Shown: positions 8,328 to 15,043 of the stretch, in pieces | How the letters are laid out: each line of letters starts with the position of its first letter | How positions within the stretch are numbered: position 1 is the stretch's first letter | NCBI GenBank assembly: GCA_030150135.1 | Contig: JASLGO010000134.1 | Coordinates: 1-22,693, forward strand | Direction of reading: 5' to 3' | Origin: Aquirhabdus sp. | Lineage (GTDB): Bacteria; Pseudomonadota; Gammaproteobacteria; Pseudomonadales; Moraxellaceae | Length of the DNA: 22,693 nucleotides | Made by a program: the position numbers and the translations under genes | Notes under the pieces: generated by a model | The model's input: the letters and a program-made list of their open reading frames with translations, nothing else | Databases searched by the model: none | What the model was told of the DNA's origin: nothing

Positions 8328-8356
8328 GTATAACTTTGTTATTTAATAAATTACAA
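8328..8356 (-). promoter_or_regulatory. Putative sigma70 promoter for the DJ-1-like gene
   Basis: On the minus strand there is a -35-like TTGTAA (plus-strand 8351-8356), a 17-bp spacer and a -10-like TTATAC (8328-8333), about 20 bp before the gene's start codon. Spacing is ideal and both boxes keep the key bases. No operator-like repeat is evident. Confidence 0.45.
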
Positions 8357-8394
8357 ATAACTCACTTGGATAATTCGATCATAAAACAACCACA

Positions 8395-9630
8395 TTAAGC
8401 ACCTGTTCGTTGCGCCATTAGACGAACATATTGGCGAGTACGTTTTGCGGTTGTGGCTAATTGGAGGATCAAAGCCCATAGCGGTGATACTTTAGGATTA
8501 GGGGCCCGACCTCTGCTCAGTTTTCCGAGCTGAAACTTGACTGTTGCCATATTTGCTAACGATGCTAATGGTTTGTTTTTCCAAGTGATTGGTGGTAATT
8601 GTGGTGCATTATCTTTACCGAGTTGCCAATCACGTGGTAAATATGGATCTATCGCCAGTGCTGTACCGATTCCAACCATGTCTACACCGCTTTGAACAAC
8701 CTGTTCAGCCACTGGACGACGACGAATACCACCAGTCACCATGACAGGCATCTTTGCGACCTTCTGAATATCACGTGCAAAGTCAACAAAATAGGCTTCA
8801 CGGGCAAGTGTACGACCATCACGAGCCTCTCCCTGCATGGCGGGTGCTTCATAACTACCTCCCGACAGCTCCACCAAATCAACTGATAGCTCATTAAGCA
8901 TCAAAACAACCTGTTTGGCATCATCTGCACTAAAGCCACCACGCTGAAAATCCGCAGAATTCAGCTTAACCGCTACTGCAAATTGAGGTGACACCACAGC
9001 ACGTACAGCTTTTACAATGTCCAAAAGCAACCGTGCGCGATTTTCGAGCGAACCACCCCACTCGTCTGTTTTTTGATTCGTTAACGGTGATAAAAACTGA
9101 CTCAGCAAATAACCATGAGCTGCATGAATTTCGACACCAGTAAAACCAGCCTGTTCCGCAAATTGTGATGTACGTACAAAACGTTGAATGACATCATGAA
9201 TCACATCTTTCGTCATCGCATATGGCGTATTAAAATGTTTCGACATATTGCCCAAATCTAATGCTATCGCTGATGGCGCCCAAGTTTTTTGACCGAGATT
9301 AGCCATCATTTGCCGCCCTGGATGATTAATCTGTAGCCAGACTTGAGCTCCTTTAGACTTGGAGATCTGCGCCCATTTTTTAAATTTATCCAGATGGCGA
9401 TCATCCTCTAATACAACACCTCCAGGACCAGTCATGGCACGACTATCAATCATGACATTACCCGTGATGATCAACCCCGAACCACCGTCTGCCCATGCTT
9501 GATACAGACGCATTAGTTTCTCTGATGGGGATTGATCTAAATCTGCCATGTTTTCTTCCATAGCAGCTTTGGCGATACGGTTTGGGATAGTCGAACCATT
9601 AGGTAGTATTAACTTGTCAAATACGTTCAT
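8395..9630 (-). CDS. NADH:flavin oxidoreductase, Old Yellow Enzyme family
   Basis: This 411-residue FMN-binding TIM barrel has QINHPGRQ (residues 100-107) and EIHAAHGYLLSQFLSPLTNQ, containing the substrate-binding pair His169/His172 and Tyr174. It also has DEWGGSLENRARLL and the phosphate-binding VTGGIRRRP and GIGTALAIDP near the C terminus. These enzymes reduce C=C bonds of enones and related electrophiles or nitro compounds. It lacks the C-terminal iron-sulfur and FAD domains of 2,4-dienoyl-CoA reductase, so it is a stand-alone reductase; the last 60 residues are a basic helical tail. GAGGTG precedes the ATG. The promoter at 9660-9690 has MerR-type architecture, and merR lies divergently 267 bp away. 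Confidence 0.88.
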   Translation of the reverse strand: MNVFDKLILPNGSTIPNRIAKAAMEENMADLDQSPSEKLMRLYQAWADGGSGLIITGNVMIDSRAMTGPGGVVLEDDRHLDKFKKWAQISKSKGAQVWLQINHPGRQMMANLGQKTWAPSAIALDLGNMSKHFNTPYAMTKDVIHDVIQRFVRTSQFAEQAGFTGVEIHAAHGYLLSQFLSPLTNQKTDEWGGSLENRARLLLDIVKAVRAVVSPQFAVAVKLNSADFQRGGFSADDAKQVVLMLNELSVDLVELSGGSYEAPAMQGEARDGRTLAREAYFVDFARDIQKVAKMPVMVTGGIRRRPVAEQVVQSGVDMVGIGTALAIDPYLPRDWQLGKDNAPQLPPITWKNKPLASLANMATVKFQLGKLSRGRAPNPKVSPLWALILQLATTAKRTRQYVRLMAQRTGA

Positions 9631-9659
9631 AAGATGACACCTCGTTTAATCGTGACACA

Positions 9660-9690
9660 ACTTTAACGTTAAAGCTAACTTTAATGTCAA
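9660..9690 (-). promoter_or_regulatory. MerR-type promoter of the flavin oxidoreductase gene
   Basis: On the minus strand: -35 TTGACA (plus 9685-9690), a spacer of exactly 19 bp, and -10 TAAAGT (plus 9660-9665). The spacer holds a 16-bp palindrome with one mismatched pair, TTAAAGCTAACTTTAA on the plus strand (9669-9684). The long spacer with a centred dyad is the hallmark of promoters activated by MerR proteins, which untwist the DNA. The predicted transcript starts about 20 bases before the ribosome-binding region. The sequence is nearly identical to the promoter at 10375-10405. Confidence 0.78.
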
Positions 9691-9835
9691 GACTATTTTT
9701 AAGTTAAATACAAAAAAATTATGAACGGAACATTTATTTAGGTTAATAGACCGCCAATAAAAAATGAACCTTAGAACTAATTTACATTTTTTCTTATTAA
9801 TATTAGTAGTTTAATCTAAAAACTCTCTGATTTAT

Positions 9836-9874
9836 TTGACCGCACTTCTCATCTAGGATTAAAGTAGATTTTAA
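9836..9874 (+). promoter_or_regulatory. Putative merR promoter with a degenerate copy of the palindrome
   Basis: A -35-like TTGACC (9836-9841) and a -10-like TAAAGT (9860-9865), separated by 18 bp, precede merR by about 32 bp. TTAAAGTAGATTTTAA (9859-9874) overlaps the -10 and resembles the MerR palindrome in its outer bases but not its centre. It could allow weak autoregulation; I give this low weight. The remaining gap, 9691-9835, is AT-rich with nothing I can name. Confidence 0.35.
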
Positions 9875-9897
9875 GTTTGATGCTTTTTAGGTGAGAT

Positions 9898-10329
9898 ATG
9901 AAAATTGGCGAGCTTGCAAAACAAACAGGATTGACAGCTTCACGTATTCGTTTTTATGAAGCAAGCGGGCTCATACATGCTGTAGCACGTAAAGCCAATG
10001 GTTACCGTGAATATCCTCAAGAGGCTGTATGGACTTTAGAGATTATTACACAAGCCCAAAAAGCAGGGTTTGCGCTTGATGAGATTCGTCATTTATTGCC
10101 AACGTCTCCAAATAATTGGGAGCATGATGAACTTTTAATTGGATTGAAGCGCAAAGTTGCGGAAATCGAAGCGCTACAAAAGCGCCTTGAATACAACCGA
10201 GCGCAGTTACTCGTTGTCATTGCAGGTGTTGAATCTGGTGCTATGCCATGTGCTGACAAGCAAGAGTGGCTGTTGGATCGCTTACGTGAGCAAGGACTCT
10301 ATGGCGTTCCTGAGAACAAGGAAATTTAG
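9898..10329 (+). CDS. MerR-family transcriptional activator
   Basis: This 143-residue protein has the classic MerR N terminus: MKIGELAKQTGLT, then SRIRFYEASGLI, the wing containing NGYREYP, and the second helix pair ending in GFALDEIRHLLP (to about residue 68). A dimerisation coiled coil follows (KRKVAEIEALQKRLEYNRAQL). Only one cysteine (AMPCADKQEW) is present in the C-terminal part, so it does not look like a metal or SoxR-type sensor. It more likely responds to an organic ligand. AGGTGAG supports the start. The two flanking promoters with 19-bp spacers and matching palindromes are strong evidence that it controls the divergent flavin oxidoreductase gene and the downstream two-gene unit. 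Confidence 0.88.
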   Translation: MKIGELAKQTGLTASRIRFYEASGLIHAVARKANGYREYPQEAVWTLEIITQAQKAGFALDEIRHLLPTSPNNWEHDELLIGLKRKVAEIEALQKRLEYNRAQLLVVIAGVESGAMPCADKQEWLLDRLREQGLYGVPENKEI

Positions 10330-10374
10330 ACTCCATTTCGAATAAACACATTTAAAGAAAATTCAATTTGCAGC

Positions 10375-10405
10375 TTGACATTAAAGTTAACTTTAAACTT
10401 ATAGT
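10375..10405 (+). promoter_or_regulatory. MerR-type promoter of the decarboxylase-like/dehydrogenase unit
   Basis: -35 TTGACA (10375-10380), a spacer of exactly 19 bp, and -10 TATAGT (10400-10405). The spacer contains a perfect 16-bp palindrome, TTAAAGTTAACTTTAA (10381-10396). This is the textbook MerR-activated layout, and it matches the minus-strand promoter of the oxidoreductase gene almost base for base. The expected transcription start is near 10412, which supports the start codon at 10478 over the upstream ATG at 10430. Confidence 0.82.
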
Positions 10406-10477
10406 CTTTTCTCCAAGCTATGAAATGACATGCCACAGCGCTGTCGAAGTAGCCAACTCACGAGAAAGGTTGCGAAA

Positions 10478-11398
10478 ATGAATATCAAAGCACAGCAGTT
10501 TATCGATGTTGAATTTGGAGATCAAAAAGTCAAAGTACCCGCAGGAGGTTACTACGACCGCTTCAGGATGAATCCAAATCTGGATGAAGTGGCAAAAGAT
10601 CCTGCCGTTGGTAATATTAATTTCTTCAGAAAAATTCCGAAGCAATTAGTTGAATCTAGAGTTGGACCAATCTGGGCACCCAATTTCTATTACCGTACTA
10701 ACAATATTCAGCTCTTAATGCTCGCTCCTTTGTCCAAACTGCGAGCCAAACTCCCTACTCCACTTGAACCATTGCAAGCATTTCCAAGCTACGGGCTAGT
10801 GGCACTGACGTTCTTTTCTTATGACGTTTGTGATAACGATCCTTATGATGAGGTTTCGATTGCTATCGTGATCCGTCGTCCCGATGCACAAGGATCACAT
10901 ATGCTGGAGCTATTAGATAGCATACGTCAGCAAAGCTTCTTTGCTCATGTACTAGCACTGCCTGTATCAACAGAAATTGCACGAGTACGTGGCGTACACG
11001 GTTATCAGTTGCCTAAGTGGTTAACTGAGATTAAGGTAAATATCAATTCTAGCGTTACTGCACGTATTGCGGATACACAAGGGAATACAGACTTGAGTCT
11101 CAATGCTCCTTGTCCTCATTTACGTAAAGCGAAATCTGAATCTCATATGGAAACCAAAACCATGATTCATCAGGTTGATGGTGCATGGCAACAAACCAAA
11201 GTTCAATCCAATACGCTTGAATTTGGACAGCGCTTTATGCCGAGAAAAGTTAAACTCGAGCGTCATGGTGGCCCCTTAAGCAAATTACTGGATGAATTAG
11301 GTGCGTCAACCATCTTACGTCTGGATGTGGTCAAAGATGCTCAACTGGTATTAAACCTACCCCAACCGCTTAATGTATTCAATCATGCCTCACAATAA
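10478..11398 (+). CDS. Acetoacetate decarboxylase-like protein
   Basis: This is a 306-residue member of the acetoacetate decarboxylase superfamily. The N-terminal part has VPAGGYYDRFRMNPNLDEV, the middle has PYDEVSIAIVIRR, and the Schiff-base region reads VHGYQLPKWLTEIKV with Lys180. In the classical clostridial enzyme the equivalent position is followed by a second lysine (PKKL) that tunes the catalytic one; here it is Trp181. Related superfamily members catalyse aldol, hydratase or cyclase-type chemistry, so true decarboxylation is doubtful. I chose the start at 10478 because GAGAAAGG precedes it, while the in-frame ATG at 10430 has no ribosome site and lies only about 18 bases past the predicted transcript start. 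It overlaps nothing and is followed after 10 bp by the dehydrogenase-like gene. Confidence 0.75.
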   Translation: MNIKAQQFIDVEFGDQKVKVPAGGYYDRFRMNPNLDEVAKDPAVGNINFFRKIPKQLVESRVGPIWAPNFYYRTNNIQLLMLAPLSKLRAKLPTPLEPLQAFPSYGLVALTFFSYDVCDNDPYDEVSIAIVIRRPDAQGSHMLELLDSIRQQSFFAHVLALPVSTEIARVRGVHGYQLPKWLTEIKVNINSSVTARIADTQGNTDLSLNAPCPHLRKAKSESHMETKTMIHQVDGAWQQTKVQSNTLEFGQRFMPRKVKLERHGGPLSKLLDELGASTILRLDVVKDAQLVLNLPQPLNVFNHASQ

Positions 11399-11408
11399 GG
11401 AACAAAAC

Positions 11409-12659
11409 ATGAGCAGTCCAACTCCTATTTATGATCTAGTCGTATTCGGTGCGACCAGCTTTGTCGGTCAAATCCTGACTCGCTATCTCACCGAGTACTT
11501 ATCAAGTCAACCAGAGTCAATCAATTGGGCGATTGCAGGCCGATCCGAATCAAAACTCAATGAAGTCAAACAATCATTAGGTGCGGTAGGTGCATCTTTG
11601 CCCATCATCATTGCGGATGCAGCGAATGAAGCTGAACTAAAAGCCTTGTGCGCCCAGACCAGAGTTGTCGTATCCACGGTCGGTCCTTATGCCCTATATG
11701 GCGAACCACTGATCAAAGCATGTGCAGAAAGTGGAACAGATTATTGCGACCTGACTGGCGAAGCGCAATGGATTAGGAAAATGGTCGATAAATATGAGTC
11801 TGCCGCACAACAGTCTGGTGCACGCATCGTACACTGCTGCGGCTTCGACTCTGTGCCTTCGGATATGGGGGTGTATTTCCTGCAAAAACAAGCCAAACAG
11901 GAATGGAACGCACCCGCAACTCATGTCAAAATGCGGGTCAAAACACTCAAAGGTGGCGCGTCAGGTGGCACAATCGCCAGTATGATGAATGCCATTGAGG
12001 AAGCGATGGCAGACCCTGTCCTGCGCAAAGAATTTCTCAACCCATACTCATTGTGTCCACCGAATCATGGTCTGACTGCACGTCAACACTATGTTAAATC
12101 AGCTGAATTTGATGCTGATTTTGATGCTTGGATTGCGCCATTTATTATGGCGGCAGTCAATGAGCGTATCGTCCATCGCTCTAATGCACTCTCAGGCAAT
12201 GCTTATGGTGCGCAATTTACCTATGACGAAGCCACACTGACTGGATCTGGATTCAAAGGTCAATTAACCGCAATAGGTATAGTTGCTGGGTTAGGTGCTT
12301 TCATGGCTGGTAGTGCAATCAAACCGACCCGCTATCTGATGGAACGTTATGTCCTACCAAAGCCTGGAGAAGGTCCAAGTCCTGAGGCGCAAGTCGCTGG
12401 TCGCTTCGATTTACGCTTCGTTGGTCGTAGTGATGCCGGTCAAATACTAAGAGTCAAAGTCACTGGAGATCGTGATCCAGGTTATGGCTCTACAGGCAAA
12501 ATGCTGGGACAAGCCGCAATCAGTCTGGCTGTGGATCATGTCAAAGATGGAATTAAAACTGGACGAAATGGTGGTTTCTGGACGCCCGCGACCATGTTTG
12601 ATGATCGTTTCATCGAACGTCTGACACGCTATGCAGGTTTAGGTTTTGAACGAGTTTAA
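11409..12659 (+). CDS. Saccharopine dehydrogenase-like NAD(P)-binding oxidoreductase
   Basis: This 416-residue protein has an N-terminal Rossmann fold with GATSFVGQ (residues 14-21), then VVSTVGPYALYGEPLIKAC, GTDYCDLTGE, HCCGFDSVPSDMG and KGGASGGTIASM. This pattern belongs to the saccharopine-dehydrogenase-like group that includes mycobacterial trans-acting enoyl reductases, so it may reduce an unsaturated or carbonyl intermediate rather than act in lysine metabolism. A mildly hydrophobic stretch (GIVAGLGAFMAGSAI) lies past the middle. The start at 11409 has AAGGA upstream; an upstream in-frame ATG at 11373 would lie inside the previous gene. With the preceding gene it forms a two-gene unit behind the MerR-type promoter, suggesting sequential chemistry on a product shared with the flavin oxidoreductase. 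Confidence 0.82.
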   Translation: MSSPTPIYDLVVFGATSFVGQILTRYLTEYLSSQPESINWAIAGRSESKLNEVKQSLGAVGASLPIIIADAANEAELKALCAQTRVVVSTVGPYALYGEPLIKACAESGTDYCDLTGEAQWIRKMVDKYESAAQQSGARIVHCCGFDSVPSDMGVYFLQKQAKQEWNAPATHVKMRVKTLKGGASGGTIASMMNAIEEAMADPVLRKEFLNPYSLCPPNHGLTARQHYVKSAEFDADFDAWIAPFIMAAVNERIVHRSNALSGNAYGAQFTYDEATLTGSGFKGQLTAIGIVAGLGAFMAGSAIKPTRYLMERYVLPKPGEGPSPEAQVAGRFDLRFVGRSDAGQILRVKVTGDRDPGYGSTGKMLGQAAISLAVDHVKDGIKTGRNGGFWTPATMFDDRFIERLTRYAGLGFERV

Positions 12660-12701
12660 ATACTCTTTGCACAACATGGAATTATGCTGAGTGATAAAAC
12701 A

Positions 12702-12729
12702 AGAATGATGGCTTGATAGCTATCATTCT
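12702..12729. terminator. Hairpin between convergent dehydrogenase and transporter genes
   Basis: A near-perfect 12-bp stem with a TGAT loop (arms AGAATGAT-G-GCT and AGC-T-ATCATTCT, one G-T wobble) lies 43 bp past the dehydrogenase-like gene. On the minus strand it is followed by TTGTTTT, which suits termination of the transporter transcript; on the plus strand no T-run follows. The rest of 12660-12836 is AT-rich with no gene seen. Confidence 0.55.
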
Positions 12730-12836
12730 ATTAGCAAATAGAAATAAACGCCGAACAGATGTTATTGAACTTTTGTGATGATTTATAAACAGTTAAAAGA
12801 TTTCGGCTATAATTTTTAGTTTATAAGCAATTAAAT

Positions 12837-13972
12837 TCATTGATTTTGCCATCTTAGTGTACTCAACTTTTTCGTAACTACAGGCATTTCATGGGTGTTG
12901 TTTATGGTTGGTGGCGGCGTGATAGAGTTAAATCTATCAACTAATCCTGCTGCCAAATGCTGAACTAAGTTATAGACAATGATAGGAAATAAGACTTGAG
13001 GATAATTTGCTAAGGTCAATGCCGCCAGAACTAATCCTGTACCATTATTGGTCATACCAAGACCAAACATCAAAGACAAACGTTGTCCACGATTCGCTTT
13101 AAAGAGCTTAGCAAGATACCAGCCAGAACCAAAAGAAATAAAACTCATCGTGATGACGATAAGTAATGTTAGAAATAGAAAACTCCAGTTAGGCTGAGCA
13201 ATAACTTTCGGCAATGAAACCGATGCATTCGCATAATTTAATATGAGCAAAATGATGGAATTTGAAAGTTTCAATATAGGTTTTATTTTGTCGATATAAA
13301 AAGAACCAATTGCATATCGTATTGTTACTCCTAGAATTGAAGGAATCAGTACGCACAACAAAGAAATAATCCAGTACTCAGTCCCTCCATTGAATCCAAT
13401 GCATGCGCAAACTCACCAGAAGTCATTTGTTCGCCTATCTCAAAAATCAATGGTGAGATTAATGGGCTAAAAATCGTCGATAACAGAACCAAGCCTAATG
13501 CAAGCGCCATATCTCCATTTGAATTTTGTGTCCAAGCCGTTGATGATCCAGCGATTGGCATAGCTGCGATTAAAGCCATACTCACTAGGATTGTTTGCAA
13601 CCCATTATTCAAATGATGACTAAATAACAAGGATAATAAGAATAAAAATATAATAGGAACCAACGTATTGACGATTAATCCACTCATTAAAACCCATGGC
13701 GATCTAGATAAATACCTGAACTCCTTTGTATTGACACCTGTTCCAGCATTAAAGAGTAAACTTGTCAAAAATAACATGGACAAAGAAACCTGAACTGTCA
13801 CACCTGACAAAGTAACGGTTCCAAGTTGAGTGTGCTGGAGCTTTACCCCTAGATTTGGAAAAATTGCAGCAAAAATATATACTAATACTAAAAGAACAAG
13901 AAAGTTATGATGAATCCAATCAGAAGTTTTTTTAATTGTTTCGAATGTATAATTTGTTATGGAACTGAGCAT
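12837..13972 (-). pseudogene. Bile acid:sodium symporter-family transporter, frameshifted
   Basis: Two overlapping minus-strand frames together make one BASS-family membrane transporter. The N-terminal frame (13972-13346) has six or so hydrophobic segments and the motif AGSSTAWTQNSNGDMALALG. The C-terminal frame (from about 13361 to 12837) carries LLCVLIPSILGVTIRY and the second crossover motif FGLGMTNNGTGLVLAALTLA, then PIIVYNLVQHLAAGL. The first frame stops at 13346 right where the second begins. Restoring one base near 13350-13375 would give about 378 residues, with no other lesion. A TTAGGTGAAGG ribosome site precedes the start at 13972. It lies 114 bp downstream of the PaaX-type gene on the same strand. 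It is either a recent pseudogene or a sequencing error; no classical slippery heptamer is seen. The family imports organic anions with sodium. Confidence 0.75.
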
Positions 13973-14086
13973 TAGCCTTCACCTAACCAATAGCAACGAT
14001 TGTATTGGCTTAAGTATAGGCTTGCTTCACTTATAAAAAGATTAGATAAAACCACTCTACTCTATTTTTACCAAGCTGATTCCAAC

Positions 14087-14890
14087 TCAGCGTAAACCCT
14101 CAATCCTAAAACCGTTGCGCCATAATCTTCGCCAAATTTCATCACCCACTTGATCATACATAATCACGGTCTTGATGAATTCTTCTCGCTGGGCAACATC
14201 AAACATTTGCGACGGCAGCATTGGATCAAAAACAACTTGTTGAATCGCAGCGCGACCCAGCAGTAACGACTCTTGGGCGGCAACTTTTAAAGGAAGTTGA
14301 TCCGCATGTTTCATCCATTCTTGAATTTGATGAGTTGTTTTTGTATAGCTATTAATTAACGCTTTAGAATCCCATAAAGACTTTATATGACACTCAACCG
14401 AATCATCAAAATCGCTTGAAACACAAATAATTGCTTCAGACTCGAGTCCCAGAGATTTTAAACGGTTGCGGATTACCTCTAGATTTGCTCCAAGATTATT
14501 TGGACGAATGTGCAAACCTTTCTCTAATTCTTTAAATCCCAATAATTTAAATGCACGCTCACGACGGCCAAGTGCAGATCGATCTGTGCGACCTAAGCTA
14601 CTGGTATGAATCGTAATATAGTCACCACGCCACTCTTTGATGCGTTGACTTGTATTACGCCAAGTCCCAACTTCGGCTGCGACTTCGACCGCATTCGGCC
14701 CCAATTGATATAACCCTCGACTCACACTTTTGATCAAGCCATCTGCCAATAAACGTGTCAATGCAACTCGAGCACTTACCTCAGCTAAATCAAACACATC
14801 ACATGCAGCAACTGCTTCTTTGGCAGATATAGGTATGCCATTTCCTACCAATAAAAGGTCTAAAATAAGCTGTCGCGGGGTAATTTTCAT
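14087..14890 (-). CDS. PaaX-family transcriptional repressor
   Basis: This 267-residue protein resembles PaaX, the phenylacetyl-CoA-responsive repressor. It starts with TPRQLILDLLLVGNG, then a winged helix (FDLAEVSARVALTRLLADGLI followed by SRGLYQLGPNA), and the middle-domain sequence TWRNTSQRIKEWRGDY. The C-terminal domain includes LLGRAAIQQVVFDPMLPSQMF. Family members usually sense an acyl-CoA and repress a catabolic operon. It is transcribed away from the AidB-like acyl-CoA dehydrogenase gene. The shared gap has three spaced AT-rich inverted repeats and a TATAAT (plus 14924-14929) facing this gene, so it probably represses both itself and the dehydrogenase gene (inference). The ribosome site is weak. 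No phenylacetate (paa) genes are in the window, so the ligand is unknown. Confidence 0.82.
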   Translation of the reverse strand: MKITPRQLILDLLLVGNGIPISAKEAVAACDVFDLAEVSARVALTRLLADGLIKSVSRGLYQLGPNAVEVAAEVGTWRNTSQRIKEWRGDYITIHTSSLGRTDRSALGRRERAFKLLGFKELEKGLHIRPNNLGANLEVIRNRLKSLGLESEAIICVSSDFDDSVECHIKSLWDSKALINSYTKTTHQIQEWMKHADQLPLKVAAQESLLLGRAAIQQVVFDPMLPSQMFDVAQREEFIKTVIMYDQVGDEIWRRLWRNGFRIEGLR

Positions 14891-14933
14891 TGTACTGTTC
14901 AGTCCACAGATTTATGCATGCGCATTATATTTT

Positions 14934-14987
14934 ATTATTGATAATTACTGCATTATTATTGATAATTAACGCATTATTACAAATAAT
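14934..14987. repeat. Three spaced inverted repeats between paaX-like and aidB-like genes
   Basis: ATTATTGATAAT occurs at 14934-14945 and 14955-14966, exactly 21 bp apart (two helical turns). A third, related dyad, ATTATT-aca-AATAAT, lies at 14973-14987. Each unit is an inverted repeat and is followed or preceded by GCATTATT-like sequence. The array covers the region upstream of the minus-strand TATAAT at 14924-14929 and ends at a plus-strand TATACT (14987-14992) that could be the -10 of the AidB-like gene. It is a good candidate operator set for the PaaX-type protein. Confidence 0.6.
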
Positions 14988-15043
14988 ATACTTTATATGC
15001 TAAAAATGTAATATAAATTCAGGATTTGAATATCGAGGACGAC

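Noticed and set aside
10430..10477. Upstream start for the decarboxylase-like gene
   Set aside because: It has no ribosome site and lies about 18 bases past the predicted transcription start, while 10478 has GAGAAAGG.
13340..13361. Programmed -1 ribosomal frameshift in the transporter gene
   Set aside because: No X-XXY-YYZ heptamer is present in the zero frame and I saw no downstream stimulatory hairpin; a mutation or sequencing error is simpler.
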